Source: Hydrocarboniphaga sp.
GTDB lineage: Bacteria > Pseudomonadota > Gammaproteobacteria > Nevskiales > Nevskiaceae
Direction of reading: 5' to 3'
DNA length: 64,000 nucleotides
NCBI RefSeq assembly: GCF_028291725.1
Contig: NZ_JAQGNT010000013.1
Location: 29,065-93,064, forward strand
The notes beneath the pieces are model-generated. The model was not told the origin of the DNA. It saw only the letters and a program-made list of their open reading frames with translations, and searched no databases. The position numbers were made by a program, and so were the translations under genes. Shown here piece by piece: positions 25,714-34,895 of this stretch (position 1 is its first letter; every line of letters begins with the position of its first letter).

Positions 25714-26559
25714 GTGACGACACCCACACTGTGGGACGCGCAACTGCGCCTCCCGATCCCGCCGGTCGATGCGGTCTACAACCACACCGTGGGCTTCTGG
25801 GCCGCTGTGGTTTACCTCTGCTTCGGCCTGCCCGTTCTGTTGTATGCGCTTTGGCATGTCCGGGAACGGAAGGGCCAGATCATGTTGCTGTTCATGGTCG
25901 GCGGTTGCCTCTGCGCACTGGTCGAGCCGTTTGCCGATGTTCTGGGCGCCTGCTGGCACCCGGAAGTGGAGCAACCGACGGTTTTCTCCCTGTTGGGGCG
26001 CGGCATTCCGCCGTGGGTGTGCATCGGATACTTCGTTTATTTCGGCGCGATTGCGGCCGCCAACTACCTGTGGTTCTGCTACGGCATTACCCGAAAAATG
26101 ATCTGGATCGGGTTCTTCACGCCGGTCGTCGTCGACATCGTCATGGAGAACCTGATGCTGAGCCATGGCCTTTATTACTACTACGGAAACCAGCCGCTGG
26201 ATTTCATCGGTTGGCTGCCGCTGTGGTGGCCGCCGATCAATGCGCTGGGCGAGTTCGGCGGTGTCGTCACCGTGTACTTGCTGATGCCGCACCTGAAAGC
26301 CTGGAAGCTTTTCCTGATTCCGTTGATATCTCCCACGATCGACCTGGTCAGTTATGGGCTGCTGGCCTACCCGGCGATAACGGTCGTGAACAATGCTTCA
26401 CTGAGCCCGGCGCTCACGCACGTCGCCGGACTATGGTCCTGGCTCATGGCGGTCGTTTGCGTTTACCTGATCAGCTTCGTGTTGGCCAGCGACTCGCCAT
26501 TCCGCAAAGACGGCAAGCTCGTCCTTCCGCTGCCCGCAATGGGGAGCGGGCATGCCTAG
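25714..26559 (+). CDS. Gamma-family (AveC-like) 7-TM membrane protein, copy 2
   Basis: 281 residues from GTG 25714, preceded by AAGGAG; a GTG 21 bases upstream contains that Shine-Dalgarno sequence in its own coding part. About seven hydrophobic helices. Family landmarks: VEPFADVLGACWHP (about 77-90), DIVMENLMLSHGLYYYYG then NQPLDFIGWLPLWW (about 140-175), and a conserved NALGEFGG. The Asp-x3-Glu and Tyr-Tyr-x-Gly-x-Gln-Pro pattern links it to the AveC-like protein at 3750 and to 33911 and 41587. Overlaps the downstream kinase by eight bases, an arrangement echoed by the gamma/kinase pair at 41587-43716. Reaction unknown. Confidence 0.7.
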   Translation: MTTPTLWDAQLRLPIPPVDAVYNHTVGFWAAVVYLCFGLPVLLYALWHVRERKGQIMLLFMVGGCLCALVEPFADVLGACWHPEVEQPTVFSLLGRGIPPWVCIGYFVYFGAIAAANYLWFCYGITRKMIWIGFFTPVVVDIVMENLMLSHGLYYYYGNQPLDFIGWLPLWWPPINALGEFGGVVTVYLLMPHLKAWKLFLIPLISPTIDLVSYGLLAYPAITVVNNASLSPALTHVAGLWSWLMAVVCVYLISFVLASDSPFRKDGKLVLPLPAMGSGHA

Positions 26560-27748
26560 TTTGAAAGACACCACTCAAATCATTCATCGGGCGGCACAGA
26601 TCGGGCTTCAGATCGCCCGTGAACGGATGACCAATTTGAAGCCGACGTCCGCAAGCGAAGTGCCTCGATCCGCCGAAGCGCTCACACCGGAATGGCTGAC
26701 CGCGGTGCTGTGCAAGGACATCCCCGGTGCCCGAGTCCTCTCGGTCAAACCCGTCGACGGGAGCGCAGGGACATCGAGCCGTCGACGGATCAGCCTGACC
26801 TATAACCAGGCTGGTGTCGATGCGGGACTGCCGGCCTCGATGTACACCAAGTCCACCGCGCAGTGGACGCAGCGAATGGTGTTGGGCCTGGCCGGTGTGA
26901 TTCGCGGCGAGTCCGGTTTCTTTTCGCAGATCCGGCCTCACTTGAAGATCGAGGCGCCCTGGGGTTACCACGCCTCCTGCGATCCGGCGTCATGGCGGTC
27001 GATCACCATGATGGAGGACATCGTGGCGACCAAGGGAGTGAGCTTCTGTTCCCCGGCCACCGATATCACCCGTACGCGGATTGAGGATTTACTCGCGAAC
27101 ATGGCGGCCTGGCACGGCGCCATGTGGAACAGCTCTCAATTCAACGGCGAGCTGTCCTGGCTGATGACCCCGGCCCGGTTTCGTGCAAAGACCAGCGCGC
27201 TGATCGCGATGCAGAAGCGTTCCCTGATCGGGGCGCAGCGGGCCGAGCGAGTCATCCCTCCCGCGCTATTTCCCCGGCAACAAGAACTGTGGAACGCCTA
27301 CGGCCGTTCGTTCGAACTGCTGAGTTCGGGGCCGCAGACGCTGCTTCACGGCGACTCGCATGTGGGAAACACCTACATGACGCGCGATGGCCGGATGGGC
27401 TACAGCGACTGGCAAGTCGTGCAGCGTGGCGGCTGGGCATACGACTACGCCTACATCTTGACGACCAGCCTGAAAGTAGCCGACCGCCGTGCGTGGGAGG
27501 ACGAGTTGCTTCGCTTCTATCTGGATCGATTGCTGGCCTTTGGCGGCCCGCGCCTGGGCTTCGATGCAGCCTGGCTTCAATACCGCCAGTCGACCCTGTA
27601 TCCGTATTTCGCCTGGGTTTTCACGATAGGGGCGGGCGCACTTCAACCGGCCATGCAGCCGGACTCGATATCCATTCCCATTATCGAGCGCACCTCCAAT
27701 GCGATCGAAGACCTGGAATCGACAAAAGTGCTGCAGTCAAAAAAATAA
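26552..27748 (+). CDS. CHK/APH-like small-molecule kinase, copy 1
   Basis: 398-residue member of the aminoglycoside-phosphotransferase / ecdysteroid-kinase-like (CHK) superfamily. The catalytic loop LLHGDSHVGNTYM (about 265-277) has the HGD-x-H-x2-N signature, and the metal-binding Asp lies in GYSDWQ (about 287-292). N-terminal lobe has GTSSRRRISLTYN with a probable ATP-contacting loop. Such enzymes phosphorylate hydroxyl groups of small molecules, including steroids and terpenoid-like compounds in animals. It overlaps the gamma-family membrane gene and precedes a TonB receptor, so it may trap an imported alcohol. A paralogue lies at 42574. Confidence 0.88.
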   Translation: MPSLKDTTQIIHRAAQIGLQIARERMTNLKPTSASEVPRSAEALTPEWLTAVLCKDIPGARVLSVKPVDGSAGTSSRRRISLTYNQAGVDAGLPASMYTKSTAQWTQRMVLGLAGVIRGESGFFSQIRPHLKIEAPWGYHASCDPASWRSITMMEDIVATKGVSFCSPATDITRTRIEDLLANMAAWHGAMWNSSQFNGELSWLMTPARFRAKTSALIAMQKRSLIGAQRAERVIPPALFPRQQELWNAYGRSFELLSSGPQTLLHGDSHVGNTYMTRDGRMGYSDWQVVQRGGWAYDYAYILTTSLKVADRRAWEDELLRFYLDRLLAFGGPRLGFDAAWLQYRQSTLYPYFAWVFTIGAGALQPAMQPDSISIPIIERTSNAIEDLESTKVLQSKK

Positions 27749-27766
27749 GGGACAGGGGGAGATTTC

Positions 27767-30184
27767 ATGAAAAACATAACGGCAACCCGAGGCCTGCGCG
27801 GCCGTTCGGCTCGCTTCGCGGTCCTCTCATTGGCGCTGGCATTGCCCACCATCGCGACACAGGCGCAGGACGAGCCAGCGACAGCGACGGACGCCGGTGG
27901 GGCCGGCGACGATTCCGCTGCGCTCCCGACGATCCCTGTTGCCGATGCGCCGGCCCCGGACGCCCCTGAACTCAAGCGGGGTTCATCCTCGCGGCTGATC
28001 GAAGAAATTGTGGTCACGGCTCAAAAGCGAGAGGAGAAGCTTCAGGACGTTCCTATCTCGATATCCGCATTCAGTGCCGACACGCTGGATGCTCGTGGAC
28101 TGGTCAACATTCAGGATCTGGCCCTGGCGACGCCCGGCCTCCAGTTCACGGACCTTGCGTCCTACAGCATTATCTTCCTGCGAGGCGTCGGAACCGACGC
28201 TTTCATTCCGTCGGCCGATCCGAGCATCGCAACCTACGTCGATGGCGTCTATTTCCCGTCGGCGCATAGCCTGGCCCAGTCGTTCGGCGCGCTGCAGCGC
28301 ATTGAAGTCCTGAAGGGGCCGCAAGGAACCTTATTCGGCCGCAATTCAACCGGTGGTGCCATCAATGTGGTCACCAAAGATCCCGACCAGAGCCAGGCAA
28401 CCGAGATCCAGACCAGCTACGGCCGCTTCGACGACTTCAAGTTTCGCGGCTACACGAATATTCCGCTCAACGACACGCTCGCGACGAGTTTGTCGGTCGT
28501 TTATAACAACTCCGATCCCTACTATGTTCGGGACAATGCCGATGGCCGACCGCTGATGCAGGATATAACCCGCGGCGGACGCATCAAGCTACGCTGGACG
28601 CCCCTCGACTCGCTCGACTTCACGCTCACCGGCATCCGCACACGCCAGGTCAGCTCGGTAGCCGCTTCGTCGATCACCACGCATCCAAGCCCGCTCGCGA
28701 TCGTGGCCTTGGTTCCGGCCGAGCAGCGCGACTATGTCGTCACCGACGACTCCTTCCCGATGATCACGATCGACACCACCGCGATCTATGGCCAGGGCAT
28801 CTGGAAATCGGATCCGTTCGACATCAAGCTCATCGGCAGTGACTACAAGGTCGATTCGCACGACTTCCAATACGATTTCGACGGGTCCGCGCGACCGCTG
28901 ATCAACTTCGTTGCGCAGCCCGAATATCAGACGATCAAGACAGCGGAATTGCAGCTCACCTCCAACGATACGAGTTGGCTGGCCGATCGGTTCAAATGGG
29001 TCGGTGGCTTCTACTATCTGCACAGTGTCGGCGGCTACGACCCGGCTTACCTGCAGGTCGCCAGCCGCCTGCTGACCCTGCCAACCGGGCAAATCGTCAA
29101 TCTCATTCCGCGGGGCGCACTCGACGCGCTGTCGTTGGCGGGGCTGCCGGCACCTCAAGGTGTAAGGCTGTATTTCCGCGGCCTGTTGGGTACCGATTCC
29201 TACTCGGGTTTCGTGCAGGGCACTTACAACTTCACCGACTGGCTGAATCTGACACTGGGTGGCCGCTATCAGGTCGAGAAGCGCGCGCTGCTGGTATCGA
29301 ACGTCGAGGTCGATAATTTGGGCGGAAGCACAACGCCGCTTATCCAATATGCCCCGCGAAGCTCCAAGGAGAACAACCTCTCGCCGAAGATCACGCTCGA
29401 CATCAAACCCTTCGAGGATGTGTTGGCATATGCCTCCTACTCCAAGGGATTCAAAAGTGCGACCTACAACATTGTCAACATTTATCAGCAACCCGACTTC
29501 GTGAAGCCGGAAATTGTGTCGTCCTACGAACTCGGCATCAAATCGGAGTTCTTCAATCACCTGGTTCGCTTCAACGCTGCGGTGTTCCAGACCGATATCA
29601 AGGATCTGCAAACAGCATTCGTTTCGCTGACTTCTGGCGGCGCCGTGCGGTTCCAGAATGCCGGCGCGGCTCGCATCCGTGGCGTTGAGTTCGACATGCT
29701 CCTGGTTCCCTTGCCCGATCTCGATCCGGGCCTGGTGTTCACGCCGGGCCTGTCCCTGCTCAAAGCGATCTACACCGATTACACCAACGGCACCGGATTT
29801 AACGAGACAACGGGGCTCGCGTTTGCCAACGGCAATTTCAACGGCAATCGCATTGCGCGCACGCCGAAATCGACGGCCACGATCGGCGTGAGCCAGACCA
29901 TCGACGTGACCGACGGGACGATCGAAATCGGTGGCGACTACTACTACAACAGCGGCTTCTATTTTCTGGCGCAGAACTCCCCGGTCTCATTTGAGCCGCA
30001 CTATTCGGTCGTCAATGCCCGTGTCAGCTATCTGTATAAGCCCTGGGACGTCCGCCTGACGGCCTTTGGCAGCAATCTGACCAACGAGCGCTACGACACT
30101 CAGCAATTCCATACCGACTTCGGCAGGGCCGATACCCTGGCGCCGCCCATCGAGTATGGCGTGCGGGTCAACTGGACGTTCTAG
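27767..30184 (+). CDS. TonB-dependent receptor
   Basis: 805 residues. Signal peptide ends near LPTIATQAQ; the linker motif LPTIPVAD precedes the TonB box LIEEIVVTAQKREEKLQDVP. The plug has LRGVGTDAFIPSADPS and IEVLKGPQGTLFGRNSTGGA; the barrel ends GVRVNWTF with the expected terminal Phe. GGGGAGA lies five bases before the ATG. It is the third gene of the gamma-family/kinase operon starting 18 bases after the kinase. Base composition appears a little less GC-rich than the receptors at 18498 and 37532. Confidence 0.93.
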   Translation: MKNITATRGLRGRSARFAVLSLALALPTIATQAQDEPATATDAGGAGDDSAALPTIPVADAPAPDAPELKRGSSSRLIEEIVVTAQKREEKLQDVPISISAFSADTLDARGLVNIQDLALATPGLQFTDLASYSIIFLRGVGTDAFIPSADPSIATYVDGVYFPSAHSLAQSFGALQRIEVLKGPQGTLFGRNSTGGAINVVTKDPDQSQATEIQTSYGRFDDFKFRGYTNIPLNDTLATSLSVVYNNSDPYYVRDNADGRPLMQDITRGGRIKLRWTPLDSLDFTLTGIRTRQVSSVAASSITTHPSPLAIVALVPAEQRDYVVTDDSFPMITIDTTAIYGQGIWKSDPFDIKLIGSDYKVDSHDFQYDFDGSARPLINFVAQPEYQTIKTAELQLTSNDTSWLADRFKWVGGFYYLHSVGGYDPAYLQVASRLLTLPTGQIVNLIPRGALDALSLAGLPAPQGVRLYFRGLLGTDSYSGFVQGTYNFTDWLNLTLGGRYQVEKRALLVSNVEVDNLGGSTTPLIQYAPRSSKENNLSPKITLDIKPFEDVLAYASYSKGFKSATYNIVNIYQQPDFVKPEIVSSYELGIKSEFFNHLVRFNAAVFQTDIKDLQTAFVSLTSGGAVRFQNAGAARIRGVEFDMLLVPLPDLDPGLVFTPGLSLLKAIYTDYTNGTGFNETTGLAFANGNFNGNRIARTPKSTATIGVSQTIDVTDGTIEIGGDYYYNSGFYFLAQNSPVSFEPHYSVVNARVSYLYKPWDVRLTAFGSNLTNERYDTQQFHTDFGRADTLAPPIEYGVRVNWTF

Positions 30185-30241
30185 GGCCTGTTAACAATTA
30201 GTCGATCGCTGCGTTTCGCGAAGTAGCTGCCGCGCTTCAGC

Positions 30242-31015
30242 CTATTTTGGGGCGCGCACCCCACCGGATCTGTGCGCCGCGCGCGGTACCGCCGCCGCTG
30301 TTTTTTTTCCGGCTGCCGGCTTCGAATTTTTCTTTTGCAGCGGCGCGGCGCTGATCCGCGACGCAGCCGCATTCAATTCATTTTCGAGTTCGACTAGCCC
30401 TCGGCCCTGCGAGCCGGCCACCAGCACCGACAGGACGCCCAGGATCAGACGGTCCAGCAATTGCTCGTTCGGAAACTTCTGCTGCGCCCATTTGAGTACG
30501 ACGCTGAAGATCTTGTCGGTCGCTTCCTCCACCAGCAGCGCGACCGGGATCGAGTTGCTGAGGGCTTTGCCGGCATAGAGATCCTCGACCATGCCCAGCA
30601 GCAGCTCGTAGCACTGCAGGAACAGCTGATCCCTTAGTTCCTCGTTGCTGTCGATCTTGAAGTGGATGCTCATCAAGGCCTGGACCAGGCCACGGTTGTC
30701 GCAGGTGTTGCGCTCGAGCAGCTTGAGCACATGAAGTATCCGGGCCACCGGAGGCTCGCGCGCGCCATTCTCTTTGGACAGGGCGAGCCGCACCACCTGC
30801 TCGAAATGGTCGATCACCACGACGGAGATGATGTTGTCCTTGCTGCCGAAACGGTTGTACAGCGTTGCCGCCGACACCTGGCTGGCGACGGCGAGATCGC
30901 GAATCGTCAGCCGGTCGGCACCGACCTCGGCCAGCCGCTTTTTGGTGGCTTCGATGATTCTCTCGAAGCGGTCGAACTTGGTGGTGGTGAAGTATTTTCT
31001 TTCAGCGAGACGCAT
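30242..31015 (-). CDS. TetR-family transcriptional regulator with basic tail
   Basis: 257 residues. HTH at about 20-65: RIIEATKKRLAEVGADRLTI, RDLAVASQVSAATLYNRFGS, KDNIISVVV. The middle is a helical ligand-binding domain, and the last ~30 residues are Lys/Ala/Arg-rich (KKNSKPAAGKKTAAAV), resembling a nucleic-acid-contacting tail rather than a folded domain. Divergent from the receptor at 31344, with a GTAC-centred element between them; it is the likely regulator of that receptor and the downstream gamma-family gene. Confidence 0.9.
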   Translation of the reverse strand: MRLAERKYFTTTKFDRFERIIEATKKRLAEVGADRLTIRDLAVASQVSAATLYNRFGSKDNIISVVVIDHFEQVVRLALSKENGAREPPVARILHVLKLLERNTCDNRGLVQALMSIHFKIDSNEELRDQLFLQCYELLLGMVEDLYAGKALSNSIPVALLVEEATDKIFSVVLKWAQQKFPNEQLLDRLILGVLSVLVAGSQGRGLVELENELNAAASRISAAPLQKKNSKPAAGKKTAAAVPRAAHRSGGVRAPK

Positions 31016-31343
31016 GGTCGGTCGGGCTCATCTGGCGGCGCTTGCGAATCGGTCCGACCCCGTCCGGGCGAGCCCCGGCATCGGCAAACAGCAAGCCAAT
31101 GCATTGTGTCATGCGCCCGACCTTGGGTCATCCCGCGCGCTGTCGGGTATGGGCATCGCCCGTGGCTGCCTGCCTGCGTGTCAGGCGATCCCGGCGGTTA
31201 CTGACTAACTAGTACGCTTACATTCCGTATTGAAACGATCTTTTTAAGTTGATAGTATGTAAAAGAGAACTGGAACACGTTACAGTTTATTGGTGCGAGT
31301 ACAACAAGATGCTTTCAAAGCGTCAACACGGGGGAGTGACCAG
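31016..31343. other. 328-base divergent promoter region
   Basis: Separates the leftward TetR gene from the rightward receptor. It holds the element at 31205-31220, an AT-rich stretch near 31220-31300 suitable for promoters, and GGGGGAG before ATG 31344. No gene seen. Confidence 0.5.
31205..31220. promoter_or_regulatory. GTAC-centred element upstream of receptor
   Basis: CTAACTAGTACGCTTA is nearly identical to the site at 40948 (GCTAACTAGTAAGCTA) and carries the same GTAC core as sites at 16773, 41484, 42436 and 59131. It lies 124 bases upstream of the receptor start and 190 bases upstream of the TetR start. Confidence 0.45.
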
Positions 31344-33845
31344 ATGCAAGTTCGTACAGGCGCAATCGCCGCTGGCTTTCTGGCTTTCGGCATGGGGGCC
31401 GCGCAGGCGCAAAGTGCCGCCGGCACTGAAGAAAAAGCGGGTACCGGCACCGCAGATGCGGGCGCACCCGAGTCCGTCGCTGCATCGGCGGAAGGCGAAC
31501 TGCCGACTGTTCCGGTCCAGGTGGCCGCTGACGAGGCCGCCGAGCCGGCGGAGGCACGGCCGAGCAATCGCCTGATCGAGGAAGTCGTCGTTACCGCGCA
31601 GAAGCGTGAAGAGAATCTGCAGGACGTTCCGATCTCGGTGCAGGCTTTCAGTGCCGGCCAGCTCGACGCCAAGGGTATCGAAGAGCCCAAGGCACTGGCG
31701 CTGAGCACGCCCGGCATGCAGTACAACATCATTGCCAACTACACGCTGATTTATATCCGCGGTGTCGGTACCGATGTGTTCATCCCGTCGGCGGACGCGA
31801 GCATCGCCACCTACATCGACGGCGTCTATTTCCCATTCGGGCACGGTCTGGCGTCGTCGCTGGGCTCGGTCGAGCGCATCGAAATCCTGAAAGGCCCGCA
31901 GGGCACGCTGTTTGGACGCAATTCCACCGGCGGTGCGATCAACATCATCACCAAGCAGCCCGGCGATACCTTCGAAGGTAATGTGCTGCTGACTCACGAG
32001 AATTTCGACAAGACCAACCTGCGCGCCTTCACCAACATCCCGGTTACGGATGAAATCGCAGTCTCGCTATCGGGCCTGCGCTATACAGAGGACAGCTACT
32101 ACAAACAGGCGGTCAAGGACGAACCGCGGCAGGACGGCCTGCCGAAAGAAATTTCACAGGGCTATTCGATCAAAGTAGGCATCAGGCCATTCGACGATCT
32201 GAAGGCGGTGTTCGGTCGCACCTATCTCAATACCAAGGGTTCGCAGGCGGAGGTTTTTCCGACCCGTGACGTAAAGCCTCTTGGCGTTGCGCTGGGGGTG
32301 ACCGAGGAGCCTGATTACGTCAGCGGCTCCAACATTCCGCTATACGGGGACAACACCACCAAGGTCTGGACCGCGGACATCAAGTACAACTTGCCGTGGC
32401 TCGATATGCGCTTCATCGGCGGAGATCAGAACATCAAATCACCCGCGCTGATCGATTTCGACGGCTCGTCAGCGCCGCTGGTCAGCTTTGAGGCGGTCGG
32501 TCAGTTCGCCAAGGTCAAGACCGCCGAATTGCAGTTCATCTCGAACGATTTCACGTATGACTGGCTCAAGTGGATTGGCGGCCTGTATTACATCAAGAGT
32601 TCCGCCGGTTTCGATCCGCTGAACCTGTACGTGGCGCAGAACGTCCTCAACTTTCTGAAGACCCCGACCGGGCCTCTCGAAGCCGCGCTCGGCAACGTGG
32701 TGAATCCGCTGATCGGCGCATTGGAGGGCTTGCCGATACTCGGCGGCACGCTCGATGGCGTCAACGCCGGAGTCACGATCGGTGCGCGGGGCATCATCGA
32801 CACGAAGTCCACCGCGGGTTTCGCACAGGCGACAGCCGATATCACCGACTGGGCCGCTCTTACTCTAGGGGCGCGATACCAGGTCGAAACCCGTAGCCTG
32901 GTCAAGTCGACTTCAGGGGTTCAGCTCAATCCGGGGACGGCCGACGAGAGCAGCGAGTTGCCATTGACCGACTTTGCGCCGGAATCCAGCCATACGACCA
33001 ACCTGTCGCCGAAGGCTGTCATCGATTTCAAGATCAACGACAAGCAGCACACGTATTTCTCCTTCAGCAAGGGCTTCAAGAGCGGTACGTACAACATCAT
33101 CAACATCTACGAGCGCTCACAGTACATAAAACCCGAAGAGGTCACCACGCTAGAGGCCGGCTACAAGGCCGAAATGCTCGACGGCGCCATGCGACTCAAT
33201 GGAGCCATTTTTCAGAACAAGATCGACAATCTCCAGTCCCAGTCGGTGTCGCTGCTGAGCGGCGGTGCGACGCGCTTCGAGACCGCCGGCGGCGCCCGGA
33301 TTCGCGGCGCCGATTTCGATCTCACCTGGCAGGCCTTGCCTGAGACACTGCCAGGCCTGGTGGTGACCGGAGGCGGCGCCTATCTGAAAGGCGTCTATAC
33401 CGACTACCAAAACGGTAGCGGCTACGACGACGTCACCGGCCTGTTCTTCGGCGGCACCGGCCTGGTGGTGGGCGGCGGCATTCTTCCTGGCCGCGATTTC
33501 ACCGGCAATACCCTGGTACGCACACCCAAGTTCTCCGGCAACGCCGGGCTCAGTTACGCATTCAACGCCGGTCACGGATCGGCGGAAATTGCCGGCGACT
33601 ATTACTACAACACCGGCTTTTACTTCTCGGCACAGAACGTCGACAGAGCCAAGCAGGATCCTTTCGGGATACTCAATCTGCGCGCTAGCTATCTGTACGA
33701 TCCTTGGAGTACGCGTATTACGGTGTTCGGCAAGAACCTCACCGACACCAAGTACTACTACGGCATGCAGGAGTTCGATTTCGACGTGGCGAAGATACTC
33801 GCGCCGCCGGCGACCTATGGCGTACGCGTCGAATGGAATTTCTAG
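31344..33845 (+). CDS. TonB-dependent receptor
   Basis: 833 residues from ATG 31344 (MQVRTGAIAAGFLAFGMG), chosen over an upstream start because GGGGGAG precedes it and a signal peptide ending AAQAQ follows. Linker motif LPTVPVQ, TonB box LIEEVVVTAQKREENLQDVP, plug IRGVGTDVFIPSADAS and IEILKGPQGTLFGRNSTGGA; the barrel ends GVRVEWNF. Followed after 65 bases by a gamma-family membrane protein, repeating the receptor/gamma association seen at 25714-30184. Ligand unknown. Confidence 0.93.
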   Translation: MQVRTGAIAAGFLAFGMGAAQAQSAAGTEEKAGTGTADAGAPESVAASAEGELPTVPVQVAADEAAEPAEARPSNRLIEEVVVTAQKREENLQDVPISVQAFSAGQLDAKGIEEPKALALSTPGMQYNIIANYTLIYIRGVGTDVFIPSADASIATYIDGVYFPFGHGLASSLGSVERIEILKGPQGTLFGRNSTGGAINIITKQPGDTFEGNVLLTHENFDKTNLRAFTNIPVTDEIAVSLSGLRYTEDSYYKQAVKDEPRQDGLPKEISQGYSIKVGIRPFDDLKAVFGRTYLNTKGSQAEVFPTRDVKPLGVALGVTEEPDYVSGSNIPLYGDNTTKVWTADIKYNLPWLDMRFIGGDQNIKSPALIDFDGSSAPLVSFEAVGQFAKVKTAELQFISNDFTYDWLKWIGGLYYIKSSAGFDPLNLYVAQNVLNFLKTPTGPLEAALGNVVNPLIGALEGLPILGGTLDGVNAGVTIGARGIIDTKSTAGFAQATADITDWAALTLGARYQVETRSLVKSTSGVQLNPGTADESSELPLTDFAPESSHTTNLSPKAVIDFKINDKQHTYFSFSKGFKSGTYNIINIYERSQYIKPEEVTTLEAGYKAEMLDGAMRLNGAIFQNKIDNLQSQSVSLLSGGATRFETAGGARIRGADFDLTWQALPETLPGLVVTGGGAYLKGVYTDYQNGSGYDDVTGLFFGGTGLVVGGGILPGRDFTGNTLVRTPKFSGNAGLSYAFNAGHGSAEIAGDYYYNTGFYFSAQNVDRAKQDPFGILNLRASYLYDPWSTRITVFGKNLTDTKYYYGMQEFDFDVAKILAPPATYGVRVEWNF

Positions 33846-33910
33846 AGCTGCCGCCCACACGCATTTTCAGCAAAGTCCCATCGTCAATTCCTGATGCAGC
33901 AGAGGACACA

Positions 33911-34708
33911 ATGAGCCAGATCACGCCTCAACCGCAGTTGGCGATGCCCGAGACTCCCCAACTGATCATCACCGTGTTCTTTGCGGTTCTAGCGGTGCTT
34001 TCGCTGATCAATGCGCTGCGCACTGCCCGCGCGCAGCGCTCGATGTTTCCGATCGCGCTGTTCATCGGCTGCGGGCTCGCGGTGACCTACGAGCCGCTGA
34101 ACAATTTCCTAGGCCAATGCGTGTATCCGCAGCAAGGGCAGTGGACCTGGATCGAGGCGATAGACCGCAAGATGCCGACGTTTCTGGGACTGATCTACCT
34201 GTTCTACTTCTGCGGCAGCATTCTGTACATCATGCGCCGCATCGCCGAAGGCGTGACAGCTGCGCAGTGGTGGAGGATGTATGGTATCGGCGTGGTATTC
34301 GTCACCGTTTTCGAACTGGTGCCGTTGCACTACCAGCTCTGGGAATACTATGGCGACAACCAGCCGCTGAATTTCCTGATGGGCTTCCCGGCCTGGTGGT
34401 GGTTTGCCAATCCCTTCTGCCTGTTCGCGATGGCGGTGCTGTTTCATTTCCTGCGTCGCACGGTGCTGCAGGAGCGGATGAGCCTGTTGTTCATTCCTCT
34501 GACGCCGCTGGCCCTGATGGCCACGCATGGCCCGGTGGCGCTGCCGGTGTTCATCGCCCTGAACGCGAGTCAGAGCACCGTGGTGACGAACATCGCCGCG
34601 CTGGTTTCGATCGGCATGTCGCTGCTGCTGATGTGGACCCTGGGCCGTCTGGTTTGTGTCGCCCATGGCGCATCGGTTGCGGCCGCGCACGGTCGCGGGG
34701 CGCGGTAG
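33911..34708 (+). CDS. Gamma-family (AveC-like) 7-TM membrane protein, copy 3
   Basis: 265 residues from ATG 33911 (MSQITPQPQLAMPETP), with AGAGGA just upstream; longer in-frame versions run antiparallel to the receptor end and lack a ribosome-binding site. About seven hydrophobic helices. Landmarks: VTYEPLNNFLGQCVYPQQGQ (about 57-76) and FELVPLHYQLWEYYGDNQPL (about 136-155) followed by NFLMGFPAWWWFANP. These match 25714 and 41587 in the Glu-Pro-x2-[ND] and Tyr-Tyr-Gly-x-x-Gln-Pro positions. The Asp of the Asp-x3-Glu pattern is not kept. Function unknown. Confidence 0.7.
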   Translation: MSQITPQPQLAMPETPQLIITVFFAVLAVLSLINALRTARAQRSMFPIALFIGCGLAVTYEPLNNFLGQCVYPQQGQWTWIEAIDRKMPTFLGLIYLFYFCGSILYIMRRIAEGVTAAQWWRMYGIGVVFVTVFELVPLHYQLWEYYGDNQPLNFLMGFPAWWWFANPFCLFAMAVLFHFLRRTVLQERMSLLFIPLTPLALMATHGPVALPVFIALNASQSTVVTNIAALVSIGMSLLLMWTLGRLVCVAHGASVAAAHGRGAR

Positions 34709-34750
34709 TGAGGGCGGGGGCCTAGTAGTGCCACACATTAATTTGGAACT

Positions 34751-34830
34751 GTCATTCCCGCGAAGGCGGGAATCCAGAGTTTACAGATGCGCGCTCGGCG
34801 GCTCTGGATTCCCGCTTTCGCGGGAATGAC
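34751..34830. repeat. REP-type inverted repeat (family 3, TCATTCCCGCG)
   Basis: GTCATTCCCGCGAAGGCGGG followed by AATCCAGAG is mirrored by CTCTGGATTCCCGC and GCGGGAATGAC. The pair forms a long hairpin downstream of the gamma-family gene and could end or protect the transcript. This repeat type is widespread in proteobacteria. Confidence 0.9.
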
Positions 34831-34895
34831 GGTAGGTTGTGAAAGTTTCGTTAGCACTGTGTCGCGACACTAGACACTTGCCCGGCGCGACCGCT

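Noticed and set aside
33704..33910. N-terminal extension of the gamma-family protein at 33911
   Set aside because: It overlaps the receptor end in another frame and has no ribosome-binding site; ATG 33911 has AGAGGA.
34751..34830. Inverted repeat considered as ends of a mobile element
   Set aside because: Only 80 bases, no gene inside, and it matches a widespread REP-type repeat.
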